This document shows positions 14,661 through 24,605 of a stretch of DNA of 64,000 nt, in pieces (the stretch's first letter is position 1; each line of letters begins with the position of its first letter). A program made the translations under genes and the position numbers. Under the pieces are notes generated by a model. It was given only the letters and a program-made list of their open reading frames with translations. It was not told the origin of the DNA and ran no database searches. The stretch lies in contig NC_046679.1 of the NCBI RefSeq assembly GCF_009870125.1, positions 17,546,001-17,610,000 of the forward strand, written 5' to 3'. Source of the DNA: Drosophila pseudoobscura. Taxonomy: Eukaryota > Arthropoda > Insecta > Diptera > Drosophilidae.

Positions 14661-15267
14661 AAACGCAGAATCATAGAAATTTCTTATCTGTAGTTTCGAA
14701 TACTTATTCAGTACTTCTAAAGATACTCGCATATCGTCACATTCTTCTTGGAGTTTTGAAAATCAGATACAAAGTTAGTTTCTTAAGTTGGCTCTCTCTA
14801 TGCCACGAATGGTCATCTCAATGCAACGATAAAATAAAGCCAAGAAGTAATACAAATATTTTTGAATGAGCTGAAGTTTAAATAATATTAATTGAGATAG
14901 AAAAAAGTAATTCCCAAGCCTTAATATTATTTTAAAAATATTTTATTTCGATTCCAAATGCGATCCTCATTATTTCAATTAGTTTAATATTTTTGAATGT
15001 AGTTTCACAAAAAACTTTTCCTTAAAATATTTCCTAAATAAACAGCTACGTTTGTATGAGACACATTGCGTCGATGCTTAAAGATGAAAGCCGTTGTATA
15101 TGAATTCTTTAACTTATGTACATATGTGCTTATGTTCTTTATTCGTATGGAGTTTTAAATAAATTTAATCAGGAGTATGGAGCTGCTAAATCTAGGTAAT
15201 ATAGATCAGGAACATCTGGAAGAGTTTAGTTCTGTTCTTATCTGTTCTCAAGATCGGTCCACTCGCC
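14661..15267. other. AT-rich intergenic DNA
   Basis: Very AT-rich, with no open frame of coding character and no recognised repeat. Confidence 0.6.
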
Positions 15268-15498
15268 TCAGGGGAAAGTCCGAAATTTCTTGGTCTGCAG
15301 GGCTTGATCGAGAGCCGTCGCATCGGGCTCCTGGCCGTAGAATGTTAGTGGTCCTTTGTAGATTACAGCGCAACGACCCCAACTCAGGACAGCCCTTTTG
15401 ATCCAAGCTAGTGTTCGTAAATATTTTATTCCAAAAAAGGTTCGGCTTAACACATTAAAACAGCATGGAAACGAATTTTGTCGCGCCGTACAATACAT
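15268..15498 (-). pseudogene. Coding-like minus-strand fragment, unidentified relic
   Basis: A GC-richer island in AT-rich DNA opens a 76-codon minus-strand frame. Its stretch TLAWIKRAVLSWGRCAVIYK and the following TFYGQEPDATALDQALQTKK use mostly G/C-ending codons, as real fly genes do. No start with a good context, splice site or recognisable family is visible, and the frame stops in the middle of the island. It is best read as a fragment of a lost gene, a retrocopy or a mobile element. Confidence 0.3.
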
Positions 15499-16434
15499 AG
15501 CTACATATATCTTTCAAAGAGCATCCTTCCCAGGCAACAAACCCAATAATTTACGAGCATGACTTAACTGGCGATTAATAAAATATCAAACAGCGAAATA
15601 TTATGTATGTATGATATTACGTAAGGAAGTGACTGCTATGCTACACTGAATGTTGTCTAATTGCTATAGAAATATAAGCTGACGGTATGATATTAACTAT
15701 ATTTCATAGTTTAATAACAGCCATTTCAAAGTCTCCAGCTTACAGTGTTACAACATCCCAATTACAGCATGTTTACAGCTAAAAGCCGATTTTTCTCATA
15801 TGTTAGGCAGCTCTTGATAATTTCAATTTATTTTATGCTCAGGCGAACAAAAATACGTTTAAATAAATTAAAAAACGAATTGCATAGATGATGCGTGCAC
15901 TCTTCATACGTATGAGATGTAACATACTTGATGAGTGCGATGTGCGATCCGAAAAGGTTTCGAGTCGAACGAGCATAGCATCCAGCGACGAGAGTAATTG
16001 GGAAATACCAGTACAGCGAAGTCTGTTGGGCTGCCTGTCGACGGAAATAACGATCGTGGTCCCATAAACTAATTAGATTAGATTAGACAAACCTGATTAG
16101 TTCGCTTTGCATTGTGGTGGCAGAGACAGGGGCAGTTGCAGGGGAGAGGAGCGGACTCGTGCTGTCGATTCTTTGTTTGTCTTCTCAGATAAATTTGTGT
16201 AGAGAGTAAAGCTCGAAGCTTGCGGCGCAACTTTCTTGCGTTGTGTTGTCGCTAAAATTTAAAAAAGGAAATGGGCGTGACCTAAATGGAAGCTACCTGC
16301 CGCACGACCACACCCGCGCGAGCTATTCGGGTGTTGTTCAATTACGGGCATTTTTTGCTGCATTCATTCATTTGTTTAATTTTTTGCGGATCGGCTGTGT
16401 ACATTTTCGTGTGTCAGTTTGCTTTCGAGACAAT
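15499..16434. other. Intergenic DNA and probable 5' leader of the 79-residue protein gene
   Basis: The first 400 bases are AT-rich and featureless. From about 16120 the composition becomes more balanced, which suggests the promoter and leader of the gene starting at 16435. No clear core-promoter motif is identified. Confidence 0.4.
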
Positions 16435-16674
16435 ATGCAGAAGTCACAACGTGGTCTGTGCTGGATGCTGTTTTTGTTGGGCTCTCTGATCCTCACCTTA
16501 ACGCTGGCCTTCAGTTACTGGATGTTTGTTCCACGGGAGGTGCACTTATGGTCGCTGATTTCGCGCAATTACACCGGGCCAGAAGAAAAGTTCTCCATAC
16601 TCCCGGGAATGGTGCCAGAGGGACTCAAGCTGAAGCACGGGCCGCCCTTCGTCTACCAGATATTACATTAGTCC
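16435..16674 (+). CDS. Unnamed 79-residue single-pass membrane protein
   Basis: The frame begins MQKSQRGLCWMLFLLG. Residues 9-31 are strongly hydrophobic (LCWMLFLLGSLILTLTLAFS), so this is a signal anchor or cleavable signal. The remaining 48 residues are polar and aromatic, carrying NYTG (an N-glycosylation sequon) and ending GPPFVYQILH. The ATG context CAATATG is good for Drosophila. An in-frame ATG at 16243 would add 64 residues of unlikely composition. An AATAAA lies 48 bases after the stop (16722-16727), and the gene is convergent with SYS1, whose stop is at 16801. The compact structure and poly(A) signal support a genuine gene. I do not recognise the family. Confidence 0.5.
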
Positions 16675-16800
16675 AAACGCACAACAGGGTATAATGCTAT
16701 GTAATCGTATTCTAGTTTAACAATAAATTATATGTACGTTAGAGAATTGGGTGGCTTGGGAAAGCTAACAAGCATCACAAGTGAATGGCAATTTCGACCA

Positions 16801-17422
16801 TCAAACGTCCGACTTCTGGTTGAGAGCAGCATAGCCCACTGGAATCTCTTTCATTTCGGTTTGAAGACAGAGAAACTCCCCGCCTATGCACATAATGGTT
16901 CCTGTTATGACGTTTAGCAGCCACCAGGACGCGTTCGCGGGGAATGAACGATTGTACCACCAGCAAATTAGCAAGTGCAGGACATGAAAGGTGCAACTGC
17001 GTCAAAAACCGATGAACGTGGGAGACAGATTAGAACAACGGAAAGTGCTTTTGCTAGAATAATCACCTGAAGTCCAGACACAGCTTCGCACGTCTTACTA
17101 TGCACCACAGAGCCAGCGAAGCCATAAACGCATTTACGACAAAGGCGCAAATGACCAGCTTGCCGCCTAGGTCGTATATGTGTATTTCCTAGATGGTGAA
17201 ACAGAAACACGATCCATGAAGCTTATTTTAATAGTGGTTGTTGTTTAAAATGCATACACGATATTCGAATAGATGGTCCAGTGTGTAGTTGTCGCCAGAC
17301 AACTTGTTGGCTACAAACACAAGGAGGCCAAGTGTGAAGTACACGCAGAACTGCATCGAAATGATTTGGGCGGTCAGCAGCGTGGGGTCCCATTGCGTGT
17401 TGCGAAACGTTCCGCCTTTCAT
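16801..17422 (-). CDS. Sys1: SYS1 homologue: Golgi four-pass membrane protein
   Basis: Three minus-strand exons (17422-17258, 17188-17067, 16996-16801) join in phases 0 and 2 to give 160 residues, close to the 156 of human SYS1. It begins MKGGTFRNTQWDPTLLTAQI, matching the family's WDP...LI/QI...MQ start. It then has EIHIYDLGGKLV, RRAKLCLDF, HLLICWWYNRSFPANASWWL and GEFLCLQTEMKEIP, which are SYS1 family landmarks in order. Four membrane spans are predicted. SYS1 acts in the trans-Golgi to recruit the small GTPase ARFRP1 (Arl3p in yeast) and hence golgins. The gene is divergent from Dhod, with 211 bases between start codons including a perfect DRE. Confidence 0.88.
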
Positions 17423-17526
17423 GTTTTGGCCAGTTTACTTCACAAAATTCAATTCAGCTGGTAAAGAACAATAACAAACATCTGACTAAACCTAGAGATG
17501 TGCAAGTGAGCTATTCAGAATCTGTC

Positions 17527-17534
17527 TATCGATA
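17527..17534. promoter_or_regulatory. DRE between SYS1 and Dhod
   Basis: A perfect TATCGATA octamer inside the 211-base interval separating the SYS1 (minus) and Dhod (plus) start codons. It is well placed to serve both promoters. Confidence 0.75.
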
Positions 17535-17633
17535 CATTTACTTCCTTTTAAAGCAAATTTAGAAATCGAAATCCAACAAATTAAATTTTTCAAGAATTCT
17601 GTTGTTTTGTTCTTCCAAGATCAATTACTGTCG

Positions 17634-18884
17634 ATGGAGAAATCTAAGAAATTTGTAAGTTCGTATTAAAATGGATGAAAAAAGTATGAGGTCGTCTTAC
17701 GTTTGTCTCTCTAGAGTCGCATGCGCTCGCTGGGAATTGTTACAACAGGGGCCACCGCCTTGCTTATGGGTATTACGGCGTATAACAACAAGGACCGGTT
17801 TTTCCGCACGTTTATAATGCCGGCCGTGCGTCTTCTGCCCGCAGAGGCCAGCCACAACTTGGCTGTGATGGCATGCAAGTATCGCGTCTATCCAGCCTCC
17901 CAATACCAAGATGACATCAATCTGAATACCCAGTTTTTTGGTCGCCTGCTGAGCAATCCGATTGGTATCGCCGCTGGGTTTGACAAGAATGCCGAGGCCG
18001 TTGACGGCCTGAAAGATCTAGGCTTTGGCTTTGTTGAGGTAGGAACTGTCACGCCCACAGCTCAGGAGGGAAATCCGAAGCCTCGAGTGTTCCGCCTGTC
18101 CGAGGACAAAGCCATTATAAATCGTTATGGATTTAACAGCGATGGCCATGAAGCAGTTCTCCAGCGGCTTAGTGAGTCGCGTAAAAAGGAGAATTTTAAT
18201 GCCATAGTGGGCGTAAACTTGGGACGCAATCGAAACACCATGACCCCAGTCGCTGACTACGTACAGGGAGTCAGGTTGTTTGGTCCCGTGGCGGATTACC
18301 TAGTAATCAACGTTAGCAGTCCCAATACGAAAGGACTGAGGGATATGCAGAGCAAGGAGAAGCTAACCGAATTGCTGGAACAAGTAAACGAGGCACGGTC
18401 GCGTCTGGAAAGTAATCGTAATGTGCCGATCTTGCTAAAGCTTTCGCCCGACCTAGAGATCTCTGACATGAGCGACATAGTAGACGTCATTAAGCGGAAA
18501 AAGAGTCGCGTGGATGGTCTCATTGTGGCTAATACGACAGTGTCGCGCGACAATCTGCACGACGCAAAGTGGACCGCCGAGGCAGGCGGGTTGAGCGGAG
18601 AGCCGCTGAGAGCCCGTTCCACAGAAATGATTGCCCAGATGTACCAGCTCACCAACGGTAAAGTTCCCATAATTGGCGTCGGCGGTGTCTCATCTGGGTA
18701 TGACGCGTACCAGAAGTTTGAGGCGGGAGCTTCTTACGTCCAAATCTATACGGCCCTGGTCTACGAGGGCCCTTATCTCGTTGAGCAGATCAAGGACGAA
18801 CTCTCGAAACTAATCACCCAACGAGGACATTCCAATATACAGTCGGTGGTTGGGACTAACTCAAAGTTCTACCTACCCAAGTAA
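17634..18884 (+). CDS. Dhod: Dihydroorotate dehydrogenase, mitochondrial (class 2)
   Basis: Exon 1 (17634-17654) encodes MEKSKKF. A 60-base intron separates it from exon 2 (17715-18884), which gives 396 residues in total. A short basic leader and a hydrophobic segment ([16 protein letters not shown]) fit the mitochondrial targeting plus membrane anchor of class 2 enzymes. The barrel shows [18 protein letters not shown], the GTVTP strand, [20 protein letters not shown] with the catalytic-loop serine region, and NTTVSRD. The FMN phosphate-binding end reads [12 protein letters not shown] and [15 protein letters not shown]. It oxidises dihydroorotate to orotate using ubiquinone, the fourth step of pyrimidine synthesis, on the inner mitochondrial membrane. 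An ATG inside exon 2 (17721) could start a form without the first nine residues. Poly(A) signal AATAAA at 18904-18909. Confidence 0.95.
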
Positions 18885-18977
18885 AAAACACAGGGTTTTA
18901 GGAAATAAAAATGAAACAATCAAAATATTTGTATGGCTTTTGTACACGCAATTAAATACTATATTCTTCCATTTACT

Positions 18978-19247
18978 TTATTGGCTTTCGTTTGCGCGCT
19001 GCACATTGAGTACTCTGCCCTCTAGGAAGTGGGTGTTCTGATTGCTGGCGCTGTTGTAAGCATCGCGCTGGCTAAAGACCACGAATCCGTAATACTTTGA
19101 CAGACCCTGCTGCTTGTCGAAGACCACTTCTGCATTGGCCACGTGTCCGTAGCGGGAGAAGTAAGTTTTCAACTCCTTGCTGCTGATAGTCCACGGCAGG
19201 TTGCCCACAAACAACTTGTACGAGCTTCGTGCAAATCCGCTGGACAT
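18978..19247 (-). CDS. SLIRP1: SLIRP-type RRM protein
   Basis: An 89-residue intronless frame with a single RNA-recognition motif. RNP2 is KLFVGNL (about 11-17) and RNP1 is KYYGFVVF (about 51-58). A helix reading SSKELKTYFSRYG and a short tail follow. Size and layout match SLIRP, the small mitochondrial RRM protein that works with LRPPRC to stabilise mitochondrial mRNAs. Targeting is inferred from the family. The gene is convergent with Dhod (93 bases between stop codons) and divergent from Mkk4. Its TAA stop overlaps an AATAAA (CAATAAAG), so the 3' UTR may be very short. A second fly paralogue exists, so the exact symbol is less certain than the family. Confidence 0.8.
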   Translation of the reverse strand: MSSGFARSSYKLFVGNLPWTISSKELKTYFSRYGHVANAEVVFDKQQGLSKYYGFVVFSQRDAYNSASNQNTHFLEGRVLNVQRANESQ

Positions 19248-19274
19248 GATTATGCGATTTGTTTATGGTTAATG

Positions 19275-19285
19275 CTGTGTGACCA
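19275..19285 (-). promoter_or_regulatory. Core-promoter motif 1-like site for SLIRP
   Basis: Read on the minus strand, TGGTCACACAG matches motif 1 (YGGTCACACTR) with one change. It lies 28 bases upstream of the SLIRP start codon, implying a very short 5' leader. Confidence 0.55.
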
Positions 19286-19334
19286 TATTTGGACTCGTTA
19301 GCTATCGACGCATATCGCCCGTTGGAGTGTGCAC

Positions 19335-19342
19335 TATCGATA
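19335..19342. promoter_or_regulatory. DRE between SLIRP and Mkk4
   Basis: A perfect TATCGATA in the 394-base interval between the divergent SLIRP and Mkk4 start codons, 88 bases from the SLIRP start. It could serve both genes. Confidence 0.75.
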
Positions 19343-19641
19343 CCGCGAAATAAATCAATGTTTCATCTCTAGCCCTTTTGGTTGGGTATTTATGTAAATT
19401 ACTAAAAAGTGCATGTGCACTTTAACCGTAGAAAAGAAAAGTGTTGAGTTGGACCCTCAAGCAAACCAATCGACGGAAGAACATAGCGCAACCTTCGGCC
19501 CTTTCACAGTCCCAATCAACGTTTTGTATTAGGGGCGCGGCGCCCACTGAAAAGACCAGAGACAGACATCCTTTGGCAACAAAGCAATATAATATCAATA
19601 CTTTCTGTTCTGCCAGTATCCCGAAGCAGCCGTCAGTCACA

Positions 19642-21337
19642 ATGGCCGAGCGACCGAAAAATTTGTTTGCAAGTGAGTATTTATTTTTCCTGGCTCTGCC
19701 CACGCACTCGACATACCCATAGCACCACCATCTGATATATATGTGCATACATATATAAATCTGTACGTACATACGCACACACATAAGTGCTGCTACTACT
19801 ACTGACGCATATCTGAGGGAGTACGAGTGCACACACCGCAAAGTTGATAAGCCAAAAAAGTAAGCACAAAACATTAATAAATTACAGCTGGACCCAGTCG
19901 TTCGCGCAACCCTCCCGATCAGCTCAGTCTGAACAACCTAAGCATTCGCCATCCGCCCTCGTCAACCTCGTCGACTTCGTCCGGGTCTACATCTTCAGGC
20001 TCCAGTTCCTCATCTCAACATAATAATGTGGCGCTGCGATTTAGTGCCCAGCCCCCAATAGTCACCAGCAGTGGCGCCGGTGGTGGAGGTGGGCCTGCGC
20101 CGGCTTCAATCAGCAGTAGCAGCAGCAGCACTGCTACAGACCGCCATCGGGAGCGTATACGCCAGCAGGCCTGTGGCAAGCTTCAGTTTGGCGAGGGTGC
20201 TGCGAACACACATCAGTTTACGTCAGATGATCTCGAGGACGAGGGTGAGATAGGGCGCGGAGCCTTTGGTGCAGTCAATAAGATGATATTCAAGAAGTTG
20301 GATAAGGTTATGGCAGTAAAACGCATCCGTTCTACCGTCGACGAAAAGGAACAAAAGCAGCTGCTTATGGATCTCGAAGTGGTAATGAAGTCCAATGAAT
20401 GCATCTACATTGTTCAGTTCTATGGAGCGCTCTTCAAAGAGGGCGATTGCTGGATATGCATGGAACTGATGGATACGTCGTTGGACAAATTCTACAAGTA
20501 CATATTCGAGAAACAGCATCGTCACTTACCAGAGTCTATCCTCGCCAAAATCACAGTTGCCACGGTGAATGCGTTGAACTATTTGAAGGAGGAGCTGAAG
20601 ATAATACATCGGGATGTAAAACCCAGCAACATTCTACTGCATCGCCGAGGCGACATCAAGCTGTGTGATTTTGGGATTTCAGGCCAATTAGTTGACTCTA
20701 TAGCGAAGACCAAGGATGCGGGCTGCAGGCCCTACATGGCGGTAAGGAAACTGAAAAAATCCAATTGCCAAAATCATTATCGATTGATTGATTTTGATTT
20801 TGAATTTTTCTGCAGCCGGAGCGCATCGATCCAGAACGTGCCAAGGGCTACGATGTGCGAAGCGATGTTTGGTCCTTGGGAATCACTTTGATGGAGGTGG
20901 CGACAGGTAATTTTCCATATCGGAAATGGGACTCGGTGTTTGAGCAGCTGTGCCAGGTGAGCTGAAAGTTATGCTAAGCTTCGGGAATGTGTCTTAGGTT
21001 CTTATGTTCCTTAGGTTGTTCAAGGCGAACCGCCGAGACTAATGACCTCTTATAATGGCATGGAGTTCTCCAAAGAGTTTGTAGAATTTGTCAATACTTG
21101 GTAAGCACTACATAATAATAATTTGGATATAAAGTCGCTCTTCACTGCTCCATTTGTTTTAGCCTGATTAAAAAGGAGAGCGACAGGCCCAAGTATAGCC
21201 GACTGCTGGAGATGCCCTTCATACGTCGTGGCGAAACGAGCCACACCGATGTGGCAGTTTACGTGGCAGACATCCTCGAGTCCATGGAAAACGATGGCAT
21301 CACGCAGTTCACGGCCAACCAGCAGGCGGAGAGTTAA
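19642..21337 (+). CDS. Mkk4: MAP kinase kinase 4 (JNK kinase)
   Basis: Five coding exons: 19642-19672, 19888-20741, 20816-20956, 21015-21100 and 21163-21337. They give 428 residues starting MAERPKNLFA. A Ser/Thr-rich N-terminal region precedes the kinase domain. The domain shows the glycine loop GEIGRGAFGAV (130-140), ATP-binding K155 (AVKRI), HRDVKPSN from 251 and DFG at 271-273. The activation segment has the dual phosphoacceptor site S281-I-A-K-T285 typical of MKK4, followed by SDVWSLGI. MKK4 phosphorylates JNK (Basket) on Thr and Tyr and acts with Hemipterous downstream of stress and TNF/Eiger signals. Length is close to the roughly 424 residues I recall for D. melanogaster. A DRE lies in its divergent promoter with SLIRP. 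Poly(A) signal AATAAA at 21620-21625. Confidence 0.95.
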
Positions 21338-24300
21338 TCATCTCGAAGCAAAGAAGAAGTCATGAATTAGCTAAGAATCAGCAACAAACACAACAAAAAA
21401 AGGAAACTAAAAACAGAAAAAAACATAAAAACATAAGTTTTTCTCTATTCTGTAGCATTCATTCGTATCGTATTTTGTTTATAGACAAAAACAAAAGTAA
21501 GCTCATGAAAAGTGTGTAAGCTGAAAGTAGAAGAGCTGTGTGTAAAGTTTAATTCCCAAGAGAAAGAAACTATTGTACGGCAATAATTTTTGTATTCGTG
21601 CGTTGAAAATGTGTGAAAAAATAAATTCCCAAATTGTAATTGTTTAGAGAAAGCCAGATAGAAGAGATAGCCAACTGTTCTGGGCCGATGTTTGCGGATT
21701 TGCTTTGAAAGATGGCAGCAAACATCTGCCCAAGAGCTATCCCCCAATTTCCAAGTCCCTTTACGTTCAGCCAGCGAGCATTTTTATATAATTCCAATTA
21801 TTCGTTTATCATTCTCGATGGCACATCCGCTAAGTGATACGTATTGCGTTATTAAGAGAAAACGAAAAACAACAAAAGAAACCCAAGCAATTAAAACGGT
21901 TTGTAGGAACAAACGGAAATTATGAAAATCAAGAGTTCACTATCTATACGAGTACAAGCTAATGGAAACACCAACACGCGCCCCAAAGCGTGCAATAGAA
22001 ATAGTTCAACAATACAATTAAATGATGCATTATTTATTGAGTAGATTTTGTAATCCTATTATACATATTTTTTATTTTGCATATAAACATGATTGTGAAA
22101 AGCTTTAAATGATTGGCCAGCGGCTTAAATGTTTAAATTTTAGTAGAAATAATTGCAGGAATATGCAAAAAATAATCGCTTAACAAATATGTATATGAAA
22201 TAATTAGCCACAACACCAACTCACACATCCACACACCGCTCACACACACAAAAAAACACACGTAGTAACTACTTTTAAGCGAAGCAAAATATTTAGCAAA
22301 AAGTTACAGCTTCAAGAAGTCGAGTAAAAATGAAAAAAGCAAAATAAATTTATTGTGCCTAAGTATAAAGGAATGATAGGATGAACATTTAACCACATAA
22401 ATTCCATCAAAGGTCATAAGCCATTTAATATCTAATATCAGGAACCGCATCGGGTTCTTTAGCCTAGCTTTTGCCCCCCTCCCACAATGCTCATGGCATA
22501 CCATATAGACCATATCTGTCCTCCGCCCCCAAACACACAAAAAATGAGCAATTGCACCGTCTTACCCCATCTCAAACAGTCACAAACGAACCATGCCAGT
22601 GTTTTTTGATTACAATTTTTATGCAAGCGTCAATGTGAAAGCAAAGTTTATTTTGTATACATTTATATGTACATGCAAGGAATAATATATTTGCATGAGT
22701 TGCCTATACATAGATTAAGATCAACAGCAGGATTTTCTTTTTTGTTTGAAATTAATTTGCAAAACAAAACACCTACAATATACAGCAAAAGCAGTTTAAC
22801 AAAAAAAAAAAATATATATATATATATATTTTTAATAAGTCAAGAAGAGTTGCAAATAAATTTGTTTAAGAATGAACTGCCCGGCAAGCCGATACGTGTA
22901 TGCCCTTACCGATGCCAATACATATTAGATGCAATGATGTTTGCAGCAGATATAACACACGCTGTATTCATCAAATCAAAGGATAGATGAGGATTGGCAT
23001 TTTTTTCAACTCTTCTTCGTTAAGCCACAAGCCACAGCACCATTTGTAAGGGCGTACATATCTTATCTGCAATTCGAAAAGTTTCTAAAGAAAACAGATC
23101 AAGGTGACAACTGAAGGTCCCCAAGATTGAGTCTACCCTAGTTAACAACTCGGTATAGTTTAAAACAATTACCTACGTATGTATGTATGTATGAATTCGG
23201 GCAGATCATTCTTGATTCTTGTACAACTTATGTGTAATGCCAGGAAAACCACAAACGGAGTTGTCGCGAGTCGTCAATATTTTTGACAATAAAAAGGTGT
23301 ATAATTTATTTATAAAGCAGGGCAAACTTTAGGTCCCTCGAGATACGGCTAGGCATATGGAAAGTGTATATAAGGTAGACCTACTAAGGAAATATGACTG
23401 GCATATATTTATATACTAAACTGTGTAATAACTGCAAGTCAGGCAGTATCGTGCTTACGTTTATCAATGCCGAAAGACAGCCGGTTGAAAAATTGTAACA
23501 CCAACCCCGAACACATCCTTTAGTATAATGCAGAAGCAACCACTTACAACTCCAAACTAAAACTTACCAATGACAAAACTGGAAACGCAACGTCCACAAA
23601 AAAACAAATATCGCAAACTTTTTAAACCTAGCTTAAACTTAAAAAGAGAGTGGAGTGCAGCATTGTAGAATTTCGAAGGATCCAAATATATGGTCCAGAT
23701 CCTAAAATGTGGAATCCATTGGAACACCCGGAGACGTTCACTCAACACAGAGCGCACTAAGTTTTACCAACAAGCCTATCAACATACATACGTATGTACA
23801 TATGTATGTTCCATTTCCGCATGTGTCTCTCTATCTCAACATAACTAAAGTAACAAATGGAAACTGATTCGCCGCAAGAGGATAAATTAAAAGTCAAGGA
23901 AATACAGAAGATAATATTAAAGTACGTTGTTGAAAAAAAGTAATGCATAATTGAAATAAACAAAAACACAACTAAAACAATTTGTAAAAATATGACTAGC
24001 GAATAAAAAGCATAATTAAAAAACCAAATGAATCTTTAAAGAGTTTAAATGGGGGTGGGGAATGAGCTGTGTTGGGCAGCAGCAGAGGGTTGCCGCCTAC
24101 CTAAATGACGTATCCGTTTTCCCAATAATTAACCAATTACTAAATTAAAATAAGGTCAAGAAACATACCACGATGTGTTGTGCCCAGCTGCGTTTTCAGC
24201 CAAGGTAGGGTATCTTGATTTTTTTTTTAACGTGCTTGTCAGTATAGAAAAAAACAGTTATTACCAATATACGGAGCATTTTTAAAAAGTTTAAAGAGTA

Positions 24301-24605
24301 CATTCAAACTGGCCTAACATCGTTGCCTCACTGCATTTTATTATTGATTGGCATAATTTTTAGGGGCACGCGACTAGCATGCGAATGGAACACCTTAAGG
24401 AGAGGCTCAAACGTGGCGGGCATGGTAAGTTCCTCATTACGCCACAAATGCGTAATCTCCACACTGACGCTCCATCCATATACTCGTACATATAGAAACC
24501 TCAATGGGTGCCTGAGCTGGGCTGCCTAGACTCAGTGTTGCCTTGAACGTTGCGCGATAAACAATTAATTTCTGACGCGCACTGGGGACCCCCGAGTTCA
24601 ACGAC
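21338..24605. other. Mkk4 3' UTR and AT-rich intergenic DNA
   Basis: Low-complexity AT-rich DNA with an (AT)n tract preceded by an A run at about 22800-22830 and GTATGTATGTATG at about 23177. Several AATAAA motifs occur (21620, 22343 and others), but no open frame looks coding. Just before the P450, 24379-24424 looks like a short exon with a GTAAGT donor, but it cannot be joined in frame to the P450. Confidence 0.55.

Noticed and set aside
24379-24424. Exon-like MRMEHLKERLKRGG stretch with a GTAAGT donor before the P450
   Set aside because: It cannot be joined in frame to the P450, because a TGA precedes the P450 ATG and no suitable acceptor exists. It could only be a noncoding leader exon.
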